Positions 42,823-52,890 of a stretch of DNA of 64,000 nucleotides are shown here, in pieces. The notes under the pieces were generated by a model. That model did no database searches and was not told where the DNA came from. It saw only the letters and a program-made list of their open reading frames with translations. A program made the translations under genes and the position numbers. The stretch comes from Eubacterium_U album (GTDB lineage Bacteria; Bacillota; Clostridia; Lachnospirales; Lachnospiraceae). The stretch covers positions 1-64,000 of the forward strand of contig NZ_JAODBU010000012.1 in assembly GCF_025336545.1 (NCBI RefSeq), in the 5' to 3' direction. Each line of letters starts with the position of its first letter. Position 1 is the first letter of the stretch.

Positions 42823-43968
42823 ATGAGATTTTTACATCTTGCGGATTTGCATATTGGGAAAAGAGTAAATGGATTTTCCATGATAGAGGATCAAAAATTT
42901 GTTTTTGAACAGGTTTATAATGTAATAGAAAATGAAAAGATAGATGGAATTATTATGGCGGGGGATATTTACGATAAGCCGGTTCCGTCTGCGGAGGCAG
43001 TTAAGTTATTTGACGAAATGTTGACAAGACTCGTGTCTATCAATTTGCCGATTTTTGTAATAAGCGGAAATCATGACAGTGCTGAGAGAATAGGATTTGG
43101 TTCAGATATACTGTCTGCGGCAAAGGTTTATATGTCGAGAGTGTATAATGGCAATTTACAAAAAATAGAATTAGAAGATGACTATGGCAAAATAAATGTT
43201 TATTTATTGCCATTCATAAAGCCGGCAACGGTAAAAAATATTTATAAAGAGGCTGAAATTAAAGACTATGATGACGCATTAGAGTACGTTCTAAGTCAGG
43301 AAAAAATTGATAAAACAAAGAGAAATGTGATTGTGTCACACCAGTTTGTTACAGGTGCGTTGAGAAGCGAATCAGAAGAAGTTTCAGTTGGCGGACTTGA
43401 TAATGTTAGCGTTGAAAATTATGAAGCATTTGATTATGTTGCGTTAGGACACATTCATAGAGCTCAGCAAATGGGCAGGGAAAGTGCACGTTATGCAGGA
43501 ACATTGCTTAAGTATTCATTCTCAGAAGAAAAACATAATAAGTCAATGACGATTGTTGATTTAAAAGAAAAAGGAAATATAGAAATTAAAGAAATTCCCG
43601 TAAAGCCGTTACATGATTTAAAGACAATTAAAGGAAAGTTCAGCAAAATAACAAGTGAAGAGTTTTACAAAGAATTAAAAAAAGAAGACTATTACAGAGC
43701 AGTGCTTACAGATGAAGATGATATTTTGAATGCAATAGGAAAATTAAAAAGCATTTATCCAAATCTGATGAGCATGGAATATGACAATACGCGAACACGT
43801 TCATATTCTGTTGTTGATAATGTTGAAACAGGAGAGACTAAATCTCCATTGGATTATTTTGAGGAATTTTTTGAAAAACAGAATGGACGGAAAATGTCAG
43901 AAAAGCAAAGGAATTACCTGTTGGAAATTTTAGGAGAAGCAAGGGAGGAAAGCCATGAGACCAATTAA
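42823..43968 (+). CDS. sbcD: Exonuclease SbcCD, nuclease subunit D
   Basis: The 381-residue product has the metallophosphoesterase motifs of SbcD/Mre11: FLHLADLHIGKR, MAGDIYDKP, ISGNHDSAERI, VSHQFV and LGHIHRAQ. With SbcC it cuts DNA hairpins and frees blocked DNA ends. It overlaps sbcC by 14 nt. GGAGAAG precedes the ATG. Confidence 0.96.
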   Translation: MRFLHLADLHIGKRVNGFSMIEDQKFVFEQVYNVIENEKIDGIIMAGDIYDKPVPSAEAVKLFDEMLTRLVSINLPIFVISGNHDSAERIGFGSDILSAAKVYMSRVYNGNLQKIELEDDYGKINVYLLPFIKPATVKNIYKEAEIKDYDDALEYVLSQEKIDKTKRNVIVSHQFVTGALRSESEEVSVGGLDNVSVENYEAFDYVALGHIHRAQQMGRESARYAGTLLKYSFSEEKHNKSMTIVDLKEKGNIEIKEIPVKPLHDLKTIKGKFSKITSEEFYKELKKEDYYRAVLTDEDDILNAIGKLKSIYPNLMSMEYDNTRTRSYSVVDNVETGETKSPLDYFEEFFEKQNGRKMSEKQRNYLLEILGEAREESHETN

Positions 43969-46741
43969 ATTAGTTATGTGTGGTTTTGGACCTTATGCAG
44001 ACAAAACCGTAGTTGATTTTACATTATTAGGTGAAAGCGGATTGTATTTGATTACAGGTGATACAGGAGCCGGAAAGACGACTATATTTGATGCAATTTC
44101 ATATGCTCTTTATGGAGAGGCAAGCGGACAGGTAAGAGAAGTGAAATCTCTTAGAAGCAAATATGCTGATGATGAAACGGAAAGCTATGTTGAATTAGAA
44201 TTTGAATATAGAGATGAAAAATATAAAATCAGAAGAATTCCTGAATATATGCGTAAAGCAAAACGTGGGGACAAACTGGTTGTACAGAAGGAAGAGGCAG
44301 AATTATATTTTCTTACTAAGGACAGAGAACCAATTATAAATAAAAAGAATGTAAATGATGCAGTTACAGAAATTATAGGACTAGATAGAGGACAATTCTC
44401 TCAGATTGCCATGATTGCACAGGGAGATTTTATGAAAGTTCTGCTTACGGGAACTGATGAACGTAGTAAAATTTTAAGAAAGATATTTAATACAAATGAA
44501 TATCTTGATTTACAGGAAAAATTAAAAAGAAAAAAGAATGAACTTAAGTTTAAGTATCAGGATATTGAGAAGTCAATCAAAAATTACATTGCAAGTGTTC
44601 AGTGTGGCAATGATGAAAATGATAAAGAAAAATTAAAACAGATTATTGATGACAACACATTTTGGAAGACAGAAGATATTAATAATTTTATTTTAGAACT
44701 TATTAATAAAGACAAAGATTTGTTAAAAACTTTAGAAAAAAATAAAAAAGAAGTTAATAAGAATCTTGAAAAAATTAATGAGACAATTGGTAAAACAGAA
44801 AATGTTTTGGCAGGTATGAAAAACATTGAAAATAATGAAAATGAACTTGCTAAAGTATTAGAAGTTATGCCGAAGCTCTTAGAAGATTATAATTTGCAAA
44901 AAGAGACGGAAAGTGAACGCGAAAAGCTTGCAACTGAAATCGAGATAGAAAAACAAAAACTTGAAAGCTACAATGAACTTACTAAAGAACTTGAAAGTTT
45001 ACATAACAGACAGGTAAATTTGATAAAATTAACAAATAAAGAAACTAAAATTAAAGACGATGTAGAAAATAATGAAAATAGTATTTTGATTTCTGAAAAA
45101 AGGCTTGAAGAAATAAAAGGCTGCGAAGTTGAATTTGAAAAATGCCAGAGCAGCATTAAGAGTGTTGAGGATAAGATAAATCTTTATTCTAATTTGAAAA
45201 AATTGTTTAAAAAATATGTTGAAGTCAAAGATGAGCATAAGTCTTTAAAGGAAAAATATGTGGAAAGCGTTAATGAGTATAATAACGCATCACAAAATTA
45301 TGAAAGTCTTATGGCTAAGTACATGGATGCGCAGGCTGGTATGCTTGGACAAAATCTGAAAGAGGGAGAACCTTGTCCTGTTTGTGGTTCGACAAGTCAT
45401 CCTCATATAACTGAGGTTAAAGATGAAATTCCGTCTGAGAAAGATTTGAAAAATGCTAAAAATCTTAGACAGAAAAAGGAAGAGAAAAGAAGTGAAATTT
45501 CAGGTAATTTGAGGGCGAAAATTACAGAAATCGATTCGTTGAAAGAAAGAATAGATGATGTAGTAAATGAAAATCCAAATGAATTTGCTGAAAGCATAGA
45601 TGAGAATAGCTTTAATATTTTAGAAGAAAATACAAAGAAGTTAAACGATGATATAAAGAACTTAAATGTTAAAGCTAAAGAATTGTCAGATTTTAAAGAA
45701 GAGAAGAAAACAATTGAAGAAAATTTGCCTAAACTAAAGAACGAACTTGAAAGTAAAAAAACAGAAATTGTGGAAATTTCAAATAAAATAATTGAAGAAA
45801 ATACTAATATTGCAAATGCAAATATCAGAATAGAAGAACTTCAGTCTAAACTTAAATACTCAAGTCTGAAAGAAGCAGAGGAATATATCAGCAGTTTGCA
45901 GGATAAAAGAAACAGGCTTATTAAGTTATTTGAAAAGGCAAGAGATAACTATGAAGAAGCAAAGGAAAGAAAATCCGGGCTTGAAAATGCGATAGCGGCT
46001 TTGAAAAATCAATTTAAAAATTCAAAGGTTGAAGATTTGGATGAATTAAAGGAAGAAAAGAAGCAGCTTCAAAGTATGGAAAAGGAACTTGGAAAGAGTG
46101 AAAAAGAAGTTCATTCACGACTGGATATGAATAAATTTGCAAATGAAAGAATTGAGAAGTGTATGGATGAAGCCGTGGAAGTAGAAGATAAGCTGCAGGT
46201 TGTTGGCAGTCTGGCGGATACATGCAATGGAACTCTTTCTTCGAAGTCAAGAATTACTTTAGAAACCTATGTCCAAATGGAAATGTTTGATAGAATTATA
46301 GTCAAGGCAAACAGCCATTTCAGGGATATGACTTCAGGTCAGTATGAGTTGAAGAGAAAGCGTGAAGCTGACAATAAGGTAAGCAAGAGCGGATTAGAGT
46401 TAAATGTTATCGATTATTATAGTGGAAGTGAAAGGGATATAAAAACTCTTTCAGGTGGAGAATCATTTAAAGCTTCTTTGTCGATGGCATTAGGTTTGTC
46501 TGACGAAATCCAGGCTAAGTCCGGAGGAATAAAGATTGATACATTATTTGTAGATGAGGGATTTGGATCATTGGATGGAGAATCGCTTGAAAGTGCAATG
46601 AGGGCATTAAGTTCGATTACAGATGTAGGAAGACTTGTAGGGATTATATCGCATGTATCAGAACTTAAGACCAGAATTGACAGGCAGATTGTGGTTACGA
46701 AAGACAAAGAGAAAGGAAGCAAACTTGAAATAATAAATTAA
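43955..46741 (+). CDS. sbcC: Exonuclease SbcCD, ATPase subunit C
   Basis: The 928-residue product is an SMC-like ATPase: Walker A GDTGAGKTTIFDAI (about residues 33-46), long coiled coils, the zinc hook CPVC at about residue 475, then the ABC signature LSGGESFKASLSMALGLSD and Walker B TLFVDEGFGSLD near the end. It opens DNA ends for SbcD. AGGGAGGAAAG lies before the start, inside sbcD. Confidence 0.96.
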   Translation: MRPIKLVMCGFGPYADKTVVDFTLLGESGLYLITGDTGAGKTTIFDAISYALYGEASGQVREVKSLRSKYADDETESYVELEFEYRDEKYKIRRIPEYMRKAKRGDKLVVQKEEAELYFLTKDREPIINKKNVNDAVTEIIGLDRGQFSQIAMIAQGDFMKVLLTGTDERSKILRKIFNTNEYLDLQEKLKRKKNELKFKYQDIEKSIKNYIASVQCGNDENDKEKLKQIIDDNTFWKTEDINNFILELINKDKDLLKTLEKNKKEVNKNLEKINETIGKTENVLAGMKNIENNENELAKVLEVMPKLLEDYNLQKETESEREKLATEIEIEKQKLESYNELTKELESLHNRQVNLIKLTNKETKIKDDVENNENSILISEKRLEEIKGCEVEFEKCQSSIKSVEDKINLYSNLKKLFKKYVEVKDEHKSLKEKYVESVNEYNNASQNYESLMAKYMDAQAGMLGQNLKEGEPCPVCGSTSHPHITEVKDEIPSEKDLKNAKNLRQKKEEKRSEISGNLRAKITEIDSLKERIDDVVNENPNEFAESIDENSFNILEENTKKLNDDIKNLNVKAKELSDFKEEKKTIEENLPKLKNELESKKTEIVEISNKIIEENTNIANANIRIEELQSKLKYSSLKEAEEYISSLQDKRNRLIKLFEKARDNYEEAKERKSGLENAIAALKNQFKNSKVEDLDELKEEKKQLQSMEKELGKSEKEVHSRLDMNKFANERIEKCMDEAVEVEDKLQVVGSLADTCNGTLSSKSRITLETYVQMEMFDRIIVKANSHFRDMTSGQYELKRKREADNKVSKSGLELNVIDYYSGSERDIKTLSGGESFKASLSMALGLSDEIQAKSGGIKIDTLFVDEGFGSLDGESLESAMRALSSITDVGRLVGIISHVSELKTRIDRQIVVTKDKEKGSKLEIIN

Positions 46742-46836
46742 ATGTAAATTGTGTTGATAGGGAATTCAGATTGACTATTAAAATTAGTGACAAATTTAAA
46801 ACGAAAGGTGTGTAATAATACACAAAGGTAAAAATA

Positions 46837-47490
46837 GTGAAAAATATATTTGACAGTGAAGGAAAATTAATGACATTTTTAGATGGATTTGCAGATGTAA
46901 TGGTTTTGGCAATATTGTGGGTAATTTGTTCTTTGCCAATAATTACAGTTGGCGCATCTACAACAGCATTTTACTCAGTAATGATGAAATTAGTTGTTGG
47001 TGAGGAGTCATATGTGGTAAGAAGTTTCTTTAAGGCTTTTAAGGAGAATTTTAAAATATCAACAATTGTATGGCTTATAATGGGAACAATCGGAGGATTA
47101 GTTTGTACAAGTCTTTATATTGTATTTAACTCATCTAAAGTAGGAAGCAAATTGTTTTATGCATTACCATTTTATTTGTTAGTACTCATTATTTATACAA
47201 TGACGATTAATTTTGTATTCCCATATATCGCAAAATTTTATGATACTGTTAAGAGGACTTTAATGATTTCATTAATATTTTCAACAAGACATTTTCTTCA
47301 GTCAATTTTACTTATTATAATTGATGTAGCAATATTCATATTTGCTTTTAAGATTCCGGCGTTATTTATTTTATTCCCATTAATATCAGGATTTTGCCAT
47401 GCAAAAGTATATCAAAAGATATTTGCTAAAATAATTGATGCAAGAGATGAAGAGAATAATGAAAGTAATATGGTACAGGAATTAGATTAA
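46837..47490 (+). CDS. YesL-like membrane protein (DUF624)
   Basis: The 217-residue product has about five membrane helices and the DUF624 pattern ADVMVLAILWVICSLPIITVGASTTAFYSV near the start. YesL-type genes often stand beside sugar ABC transporter genes; the role is unknown. GTG start with AAAGG upstream. It stands between sbcC and the EAL protein gene without a transporter. Confidence 0.88.
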   Translation: MKNIFDSEGKLMTFLDGFADVMVLAILWVICSLPIITVGASTTAFYSVMMKLVVGEESYVVRSFFKAFKENFKISTIVWLIMGTIGGLVCTSLYIVFNSSKVGSKLFYALPFYLLVLIIYTMTINFVFPYIAKFYDTVKRTLMISLIFSTRHFLQSILLIIIDVAIFIFAFKIPALFILFPLISGFCHAKVYQKIFAKIIDARDEENNESNMVQELD

Positions 47491-47576
47491 AAGTGTATGT
47501 TTATATAGAGTAATGTGGTAAAATAAATACGGGTGAGAGTAAATTGAAACTATTAATTTACAAAGGGAGAATTTGA

Positions 47577-49853
47577 ATGGGGAAATACATGATTATTCCA
47601 TATATCTTATTGGGGGTAATGGATGTAAGGTATCTTAAATTAAGTTTAATACATAAAAATAGGACAGGAAAAAGCATTGCATTATTTATGGAGAGTAATC
47701 TTGTTGCAGTAATACTCGGAATTATAATGCAGGGTATTGGTTCGAATTTTATAGATAGCATTCTTATATGGCCATTTTATGCATGCTTTACATGGATGAT
47801 ATTGGCATTAATAGAATATGCATTTGAATATACAGGGTTAGGTAAAGCATTTGAATGCTTCAAATATATTAAAAGAGCTGTGTTTGTATTTACAATTGTG
47901 GATACTATAAATATGTTTATACATTCAATTATTAAAATTGAGAATGTAAGGATGAATAAAAGTGGTGTGGCTGCATGGCTTTATAATTTGGGATATGATG
48001 CACACATATTTATTACATATGTATTTGTCGCAGTTTTTATATTGTGCTTCATATACCGTATATTAAATTCGCCACGTATTTATAAGGTGAAATATATGCA
48101 GATATTAACATGCATGATAATTGTGTCCTGCATTAATATTGTAATGTTTCAGCTTAGATTGTGGGAGAATGTATCATTATTGTTTTATGGTATATTAGGT
48201 GCATTTGTTTATGAAATAACATTTCAATATAGTCATAAAGTTGTTAAGAACAGGGCACTGCAGAAAATTGCTGAGGAATCAGAACTGCCGATGGTAGTAT
48301 TCGGCACAGATGATAGCATAATTGCCTATAATAAAGAAGCGGAAAGATTATTTGATAAATGCACACAAAAGTGTTCGCTTGAGGAATTTTGTAAAGCATA
48401 TAATTTATATACACCTGCCGCGTTAGAGAAAACTTATCACAAAAAAATAAGTATTATGCATGAAGATAAGAAACTTTATTTTCAGTGTAAATATGGCGAA
48501 TTATGTGAAAATGATAATATAGCATATGCAAAATACTTTGTATTTGAAGATATAACGGAAATAACAATCGTTAATTCTGTTATGAGATATTTGGAAACTC
48601 ATGATGAACTTACAGGACTGTACAATATGAAGAGGTTCTATGAAAAAGTAAATGAGATAACAAATAAATACCCGGATGATAAATTTGCAATTATGATATT
48701 TAACATATCAAGATTTAAAATCGTAAACGATATGTTTGGAAGAAAAATGGGTGATGCCATTCTTAAGCAGATTTCAGAAAACTGTTTAGCGCAGTGCTCT
48801 GATAAAAGGGTATATGCGAGAGTGGAAAGTGATAATTTTATTACATTATGTCCTAAGAGTGATTTGGTAATAAAAGACCTTGAGAAGAAAAGAAATATAA
48901 AGGTTACTTATAACAACATCACATGTACTGTTCATATCAGATATGGAATTTATGAAGTAGATTATGATTCTAAAGTTGATGTTGGAACTATGTGTGATAG
49001 GGCAAGAATGGCGCTTGACTCTATAAAGAATAATGGAAATTGTGTTGCAGCAGTTTATAATGATAATCTTAGAAATAAAATTTTAAAAGAGCATATGTAT
49101 AAAGAAGAACTTACAAGTGCCATAGAAAATGAAGATTTTAAAGTTTATCTTCAACCCCAGGTCAGATGCGAAGATGGATTGGTAAAAGGAGCAGAGGCTC
49201 TTGTGAGATGGGAACACAGAAAATTAGGATTAATTCCACCTGGAGATTTTATAGAGTTCTTTGAACAAAATGGCTTGATTACAGAACTTGATATGTATGT
49301 GTGGGAGAAAGTATGCCAGATTCTTAAACAGTGGAAAGAGGAAGGCAGAGATGACTATATTGCAGTAAATATTTCAATGAAGGATTTTTACATTATAGAT
49401 TTATATAAAGTGTTTACAAATCTTATCGAAAAGTACGGAATTGATAAAAATAAGCTTAGACTTGAAATTACTGAAAGTGCATTTACTCTTGATTTAGAGA
49501 AAAATGTAAATGTAATAAAAAAACTTCAAATGTTTGGATTTATTGTAGAAATGGATGATTTTGGAAGTGGATATTCATCTCTTAATGCCTTAAAAGATAT
49601 TCCGGTTAACATTATAAAGATGGATATGAGGTTTGTATCACAAACACAGGATCCTGCAAGAGCAGATACAATTATCAGAATGATTCTTGCCATGGCAAAA
49701 GAACTTAACATGGAAGTTGTTGCAGAGGGTGTTGAAACAGTTGAACAGGCTGAAAAGTTAAAGCAGTATGGTTGTTCGTATATTCAGGGATATTTATATG
49801 CAAAGCCTATGCCGGCAGAAGAATATCTTGAATTTGTAAAAAATATGAAGTAG
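47577..49853 (+). CDS. Membrane EAL phosphodiesterase with degenerate GGDEF domain
   Basis: The 758-residue product has an N-terminal membrane module of about seven helices (1-220), a PAS-like domain (about 232-330), a GGDEF-type domain (about 340-500) and an EAL domain (about 512-755). The GGDEF site is replaced by VESDNF, so cyclic-di-GMP synthesis is not expected. The EAL domain keeps EALVRW, the EITES glutamate, DDFGSGYSS and AEGVE, so it should hydrolyse cyclic di-GMP. The GGDEF may serve as a GTP sensor. GGGAGA precedes the ATG. A signalling link to the glycan genes is possible but not shown. Confidence 0.9.
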   Translation: MGKYMIIPYILLGVMDVRYLKLSLIHKNRTGKSIALFMESNLVAVILGIIMQGIGSNFIDSILIWPFYACFTWMILALIEYAFEYTGLGKAFECFKYIKRAVFVFTIVDTINMFIHSIIKIENVRMNKSGVAAWLYNLGYDAHIFITYVFVAVFILCFIYRILNSPRIYKVKYMQILTCMIIVSCINIVMFQLRLWENVSLLFYGILGAFVYEITFQYSHKVVKNRALQKIAEESELPMVVFGTDDSIIAYNKEAERLFDKCTQKCSLEEFCKAYNLYTPAALEKTYHKKISIMHEDKKLYFQCKYGELCENDNIAYAKYFVFEDITEITIVNSVMRYLETHDELTGLYNMKRFYEKVNEITNKYPDDKFAIMIFNISRFKIVNDMFGRKMGDAILKQISENCLAQCSDKRVYARVESDNFITLCPKSDLVIKDLEKKRNIKVTYNNITCTVHIRYGIYEVDYDSKVDVGTMCDRARMALDSIKNNGNCVAAVYNDNLRNKILKEHMYKEELTSAIENEDFKVYLQPQVRCEDGLVKGAEALVRWEHRKLGLIPPGDFIEFFEQNGLITELDMYVWEKVCQILKQWKEEGRDDYIAVNISMKDFYIIDLYKVFTNLIEKYGIDKNKLRLEITESAFTLDLEKNVNVIKKLQMFGFIVEMDDFGSGYSSLNALKDIPVNIIKMDMRFVSQTQDPARADTIIRMILAMAKELNMEVVAEGVETVEQAEKLKQYGCSYIQGYLYAKPMPAEEYLEFVKNMK

Positions 49854-49964
49854 GGAAATTTTAAAAGATAAAAGAAAATTATATATGGTAAACATTAAAA
49901 TTTTAAATAAGTAAAAGAGTAGGGAAATCTCTAAGAATGTAAGAAAATTTGAAAGAAGAACAAG

Positions 49965-50157
49965 CAATTAAATAGTGAGGAATATTATACTTGATGAAAG
50001 GGCATTTGGCGCCGTCGGTTCAAATATTCGGCGCATAGTCCGGCTGAAACTGTAGGTTTCAAAGCCGGTCTGTGTGCTGAATGTTTAGAACTGCTACGAG
50101 CGACAAGCAGCGCGAGCGTCCTTTCAGGAAGTCTAATATTCCTCGCGTCCATAATTG
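49965..50157 (+). ncRNA. Highly folded GC-rich element, HEARO/omega-RNA-like or novel structured RNA
   Basis: A block of about 190 nt with no open frame stands out as GC-rich. Its ends pair: 49975-49987 with 50134-50146 (13 bp, one G-T), 49989-49992 with 50129-50132, and 49995-50001 with 50120-50126; CAATTA/TAATTG adds an outer stem. Inside are three hairpins: GCGCCG/CGGCGC (50009-50034), CCGGCT/AGCCGG with an inner GAAAC/GTTTC (50040-50068), and CTGCT/AGCAG (50091-50110). The element begins at GTGA, which I recall as a preferred insertion site of HEARO elements (IscB/IsrB-linked RNAs that often occur without an ORF). The identity is tentative; the fold is clear. Confidence 0.6.
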
Positions 50158-50187
50158 TTGTAAAATTACAAGAATAAGGAGATTCAG

Positions 50188-51237
50188 ATGAAGATTAGTG
50201 AATTTGGAAAAACAAAAAATGGGGAACAGACACATTTATTTACTCTTGAAAATAGCAATGGAATGAAAGTTAAAGTATGCGATTATGGTGCAACTCTAGT
50301 TTCATTAATTGTGCCGGATAAAGATGGAAAAGACACGGATATAGTTTTAGGCTATGATAATGTTGACCCGTATCAGGGCGCATCAGCTTTTTTTGGAGCA
50401 AATGTAGGTAGAAATGCCAATAGAATCAAAGGTGCAAGGTGCATAATTGATGGAGTTGAATACAATTTGGAAAGCAATGATGGTGACAATGGTAATAATC
50501 TTCATAGTGGTTCAAATTGTACAGCACTAAAAATGTGGAAAGCAATTTATGATGAGAATGTAAATGATAAGATTTCATTTGAAATATTAAGTAAAGATAT
50601 GGAGCAGGGATTTCCGGGAAATTTAAAAGTGAATCTTACATACATACTTACAGAGGACAATGAATTGATTTTAAATTATAAAGGAACAACGGATAAAACT
50701 ACAATTGCTAATTTCACAAATCACTCATACTACAATTTAAATGGCCATGATTCAGGTGAAGTATATGAGCAGAAATTAATGATAAATGGTGATTATTTTA
50801 CTCCATTTGCCACAAACAATTCTATTCCTTCAGGTGAGATTAGAAGCGTAAAAGGTACACCAATGGATTTTACGGAAATGAAATCAATTGGGAGAGATAT
50901 TGATGTTGAAGATGAACAGTTAAAATTTGGAACGGGATATGACCATAATTTTATGATAAATGGAAATGCTCATGAATTAAGACTGGCGGCAAAAGCCATC
51001 GGAGATAAGTCAGGAATTAAGATGGAACTTTATACAGATACACCGGGATTACAACTTTATACAGCTAATTTTGTATCAGATGAATCAGGAAAAAATGGAG
51101 CAGTGTATAACAGACGACATGCATTTTGTCTTGAACCGCAGTATGTACCGGATAATATCAATAATGATAAATTTGAGTCGGCAATTTTAAAACCTGATGA
51201 AGAATATAATATGAATATAAAGTTAAAGTTTTTATAA
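50188..51237 (+). CDS. galM: Aldose 1-epimerase (mutarotase)
   Basis: The 349-residue product has the GalM fold: ANVGRNANRIKGA, NLHSGSNC, the catalytic histidine in NFTNHSYYNLNG and the catalytic glutamate in FCLEPQYVPD. It interconverts alpha and beta anomers of galactose before phosphorylation. AAGGAGATTC precedes the ATG. It stands opposite and convergent to galT, and the folded element lies 30 nt upstream. Confidence 0.95.
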   Translation: MKISEFGKTKNGEQTHLFTLENSNGMKVKVCDYGATLVSLIVPDKDGKDTDIVLGYDNVDPYQGASAFFGANVGRNANRIKGARCIIDGVEYNLESNDGDNGNNLHSGSNCTALKMWKAIYDENVNDKISFEILSKDMEQGFPGNLKVNLTYILTEDNELILNYKGTTDKTTIANFTNHSYYNLNGHDSGEVYEQKLMINGDYFTPFATNNSIPSGEIRSVKGTPMDFTEMKSIGRDIDVEDEQLKFGTGYDHNFMINGNAHELRLAAKAIGDKSGIKMELYTDTPGLQLYTANFVSDESGKNGAVYNRRHAFCLEPQYVPDNINNDKFESAILKPDEEYNMNIKLKFL

Positions 51238-51244
51238 AAAGGGT

Positions 51245-51275
51245 GAGGCGTCTGCAGTAAAACTGCAGGCGCCTC
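51245..51275. terminator. Hairpin between convergent galM and galT
   Basis: GAGGCGTCTGCAGT pairs with ACTGCAGGCGCCTC over 14 bp, one G-T wobble, with a short AAA loop. No strong T-run follows on either side, but its place between two convergent stops fits a shared terminator. Confidence 0.7.
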
Positions 51276-51301
51276 GTATATTAAAAGAAAATTTGAAAGC
51301 T

Positions 51302-52792
51302 TTATAATGTATCGATAAATCTTGTGAAAGCTTCAAGACCTTCAGGTGTACACTTGTAAACACCAGCGTCTTCGAGAACTTTTACAAATACTTTTCCAAT
51401 TTCTGATTCAAGAATGTTCATAACATTTTCAGATGTAATGTCATTATATTTTGGAAGAAATTCATCAACCCAGTCAGCATGCTTAGAAATAGATTCATTG
51501 CTTCGTATATCTTTTTTATTTACGATATAATCAGCTAATGTTTGTATTTCACCTTTAAGTCTTGAAGGTAAAACTGCAAGACCCATTACTTCAATAAGAC
51601 CGATATTTTCTTTCTTAATATGATGAAGCTTTTCATGAGGATGATAAACACCAAGAGGATGTTCCTTTGTAGTAATATTATTTCGTAAAGCCAAATCAAG
51701 CTCATACATGCCATCCCTAAAACGGGCAATTGGTGTAATTGTGTTGTGTGGTTCACCATCTGTATTTGCATATATAAATGCATCCTCATCAGTATAGTTT
51801 CTCCATTTATTTAAAATATGAGAACCTAATTCTACTAATCGGTTGCTGTCTTTTGATTTCAATCTGATTACTGAAAGTGGCCAATGAAGAATTGAACAAT
51901 CTACATCTTCATAATCTTTAACTTTAAAAGTCTTGATTGAATCAGATTTTGCCATTGCGAATGTATAATGTCCGCCCTGAAAATGATCATGAGTTAAAAT
52001 TGAACCACCTACAATTGGAAGGTCGGCATTTGAACCTAAGAAGTAGTGAGGCATTAATTTGATAAAATCGAATAACTTGATAAATGTTGCCTTTTCTATC
52101 TTCATAGGTGTGTGTGTGCCTGAAAATACAATACAATGTTCATTGTAGTAAACATAAGGAGAGTATTGAAATCCCCAGTCACAATCATTTATCTTTATAG
52201 GGATTATACGGTGGTTTTCTCTTGCAGGGTGGTTAATGCGACCTGCATAACCTTCGTTTTCCATACAAAGCTGGCATTTAGGATATGATACACTTGTGCT
52301 GTTTTTGGCAGCAGCAATAGCTTTAGGGTCTTTTTCAGGCTTTGAAAGATTGATAGTTATATCAATATCTCCGTACTCAGAAGGTACAACCCATTTCATA
52401 TCTTTTTTTATTCTGTCGCGACGGATATAATTGCTGTTTTGAGAAAAATCATAGTAAAATTTAGTGGCATCTTCAGGAGATTTAGCATATTCCTTCCAGA
52501 AATTTTCTTGAACCTGTGAAGGACGTGGCATAATGCAGTTCATTAATTTTGTGTCAAATAAATCTCTGTAAGTTACGCTGTCTTCAATTATTCCTAATTT
52601 TACGGCTTCATCACAAAGAGCAACGAGAATATCGCCAAGGTTTTCTTCTTTGTCATCAACAGCCAAATCTGTATAATCATCTTTTCCAAATACTTCGAGG
52701 AGCAAATTAGTAGAATAAATTCTTTCACATTCAGGTATTAAGCCTGTGTTAATTCCATAATTAACTAATTTTTTTATATATAAATCTAACAT
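51302..52792 (-). CDS. galT: UDP-glucose--hexose-1-phosphate uridylyltransferase, type 2
   Basis: The 496-residue product belongs to the long, Firmicutes-type GalT. Motifs include CQLCMENEGYAGRINHPARENHRI, NEHCIVFSGTHTPM and GSILTHDHFQGGHY, which holds the active histidines. It swaps UMP between UDP-glucose and galactose-1-phosphate in the Leloir pathway. AAAGG precedes the start. It lies 98 nt downstream of galE in the same direction. Confidence 0.95.
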   Translation of the reverse strand: MLDLYIKKLVNYGINTGLIPECERIYSTNLLLEVFGKDDYTDLAVDDKEENLGDILVALCDEAVKLGIIEDSVTYRDLFDTKLMNCIMPRPSQVQENFWKEYAKSPEDATKFYYDFSQNSNYIRRDRIKKDMKWVVPSEYGDIDITINLSKPEKDPKAIAAAKNSTSVSYPKCQLCMENEGYAGRINHPARENHRIIPIKINDCDWGFQYSPYVYYNEHCIVFSGTHTPMKIEKATFIKLFDFIKLMPHYFLGSNADLPIVGGSILTHDHFQGGHYTFAMAKSDSIKTFKVKDYEDVDCSILHWPLSVIRLKSKDSNRLVELGSHILNKWRNYTDEDAFIYANTDGEPHNTITPIARFRDGMYELDLALRNNITTKEHPLGVYHPHEKLHHIKKENIGLIEVMGLAVLPSRLKGEIQTLADYIVNKKDIRSNESISKHADWVDEFLPKYNDITSENVMNILESEIGKVFVKVLEDAGVYKCTPEGLEAFTRFIDTL

Positions 52793-52890
52793 ATAACAAC
52801 CTTTCTAAACTTTATATTTATGAATAAATATAAGTTTTAAGATATAATGCTAAGAACAGTTAAATCGCCTGTTAACATATAGTAGGAATT

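Noticed and set aside
49993..50050. Hammerhead ribozyme core (CTGATGA...GAAA)
   Set aside because: The sequence reads TTGATGA and the required stem order and cleavage site are missing.
49975..50146. A known metabolite riboswitch (T-box, cyclic di-GMP, cobalamin, SAM) before galM
   Set aside because: None of their core motifs (for example the T-box GGGTGG sequence) can be found, and the pairing of both ends with each other is not their layout.
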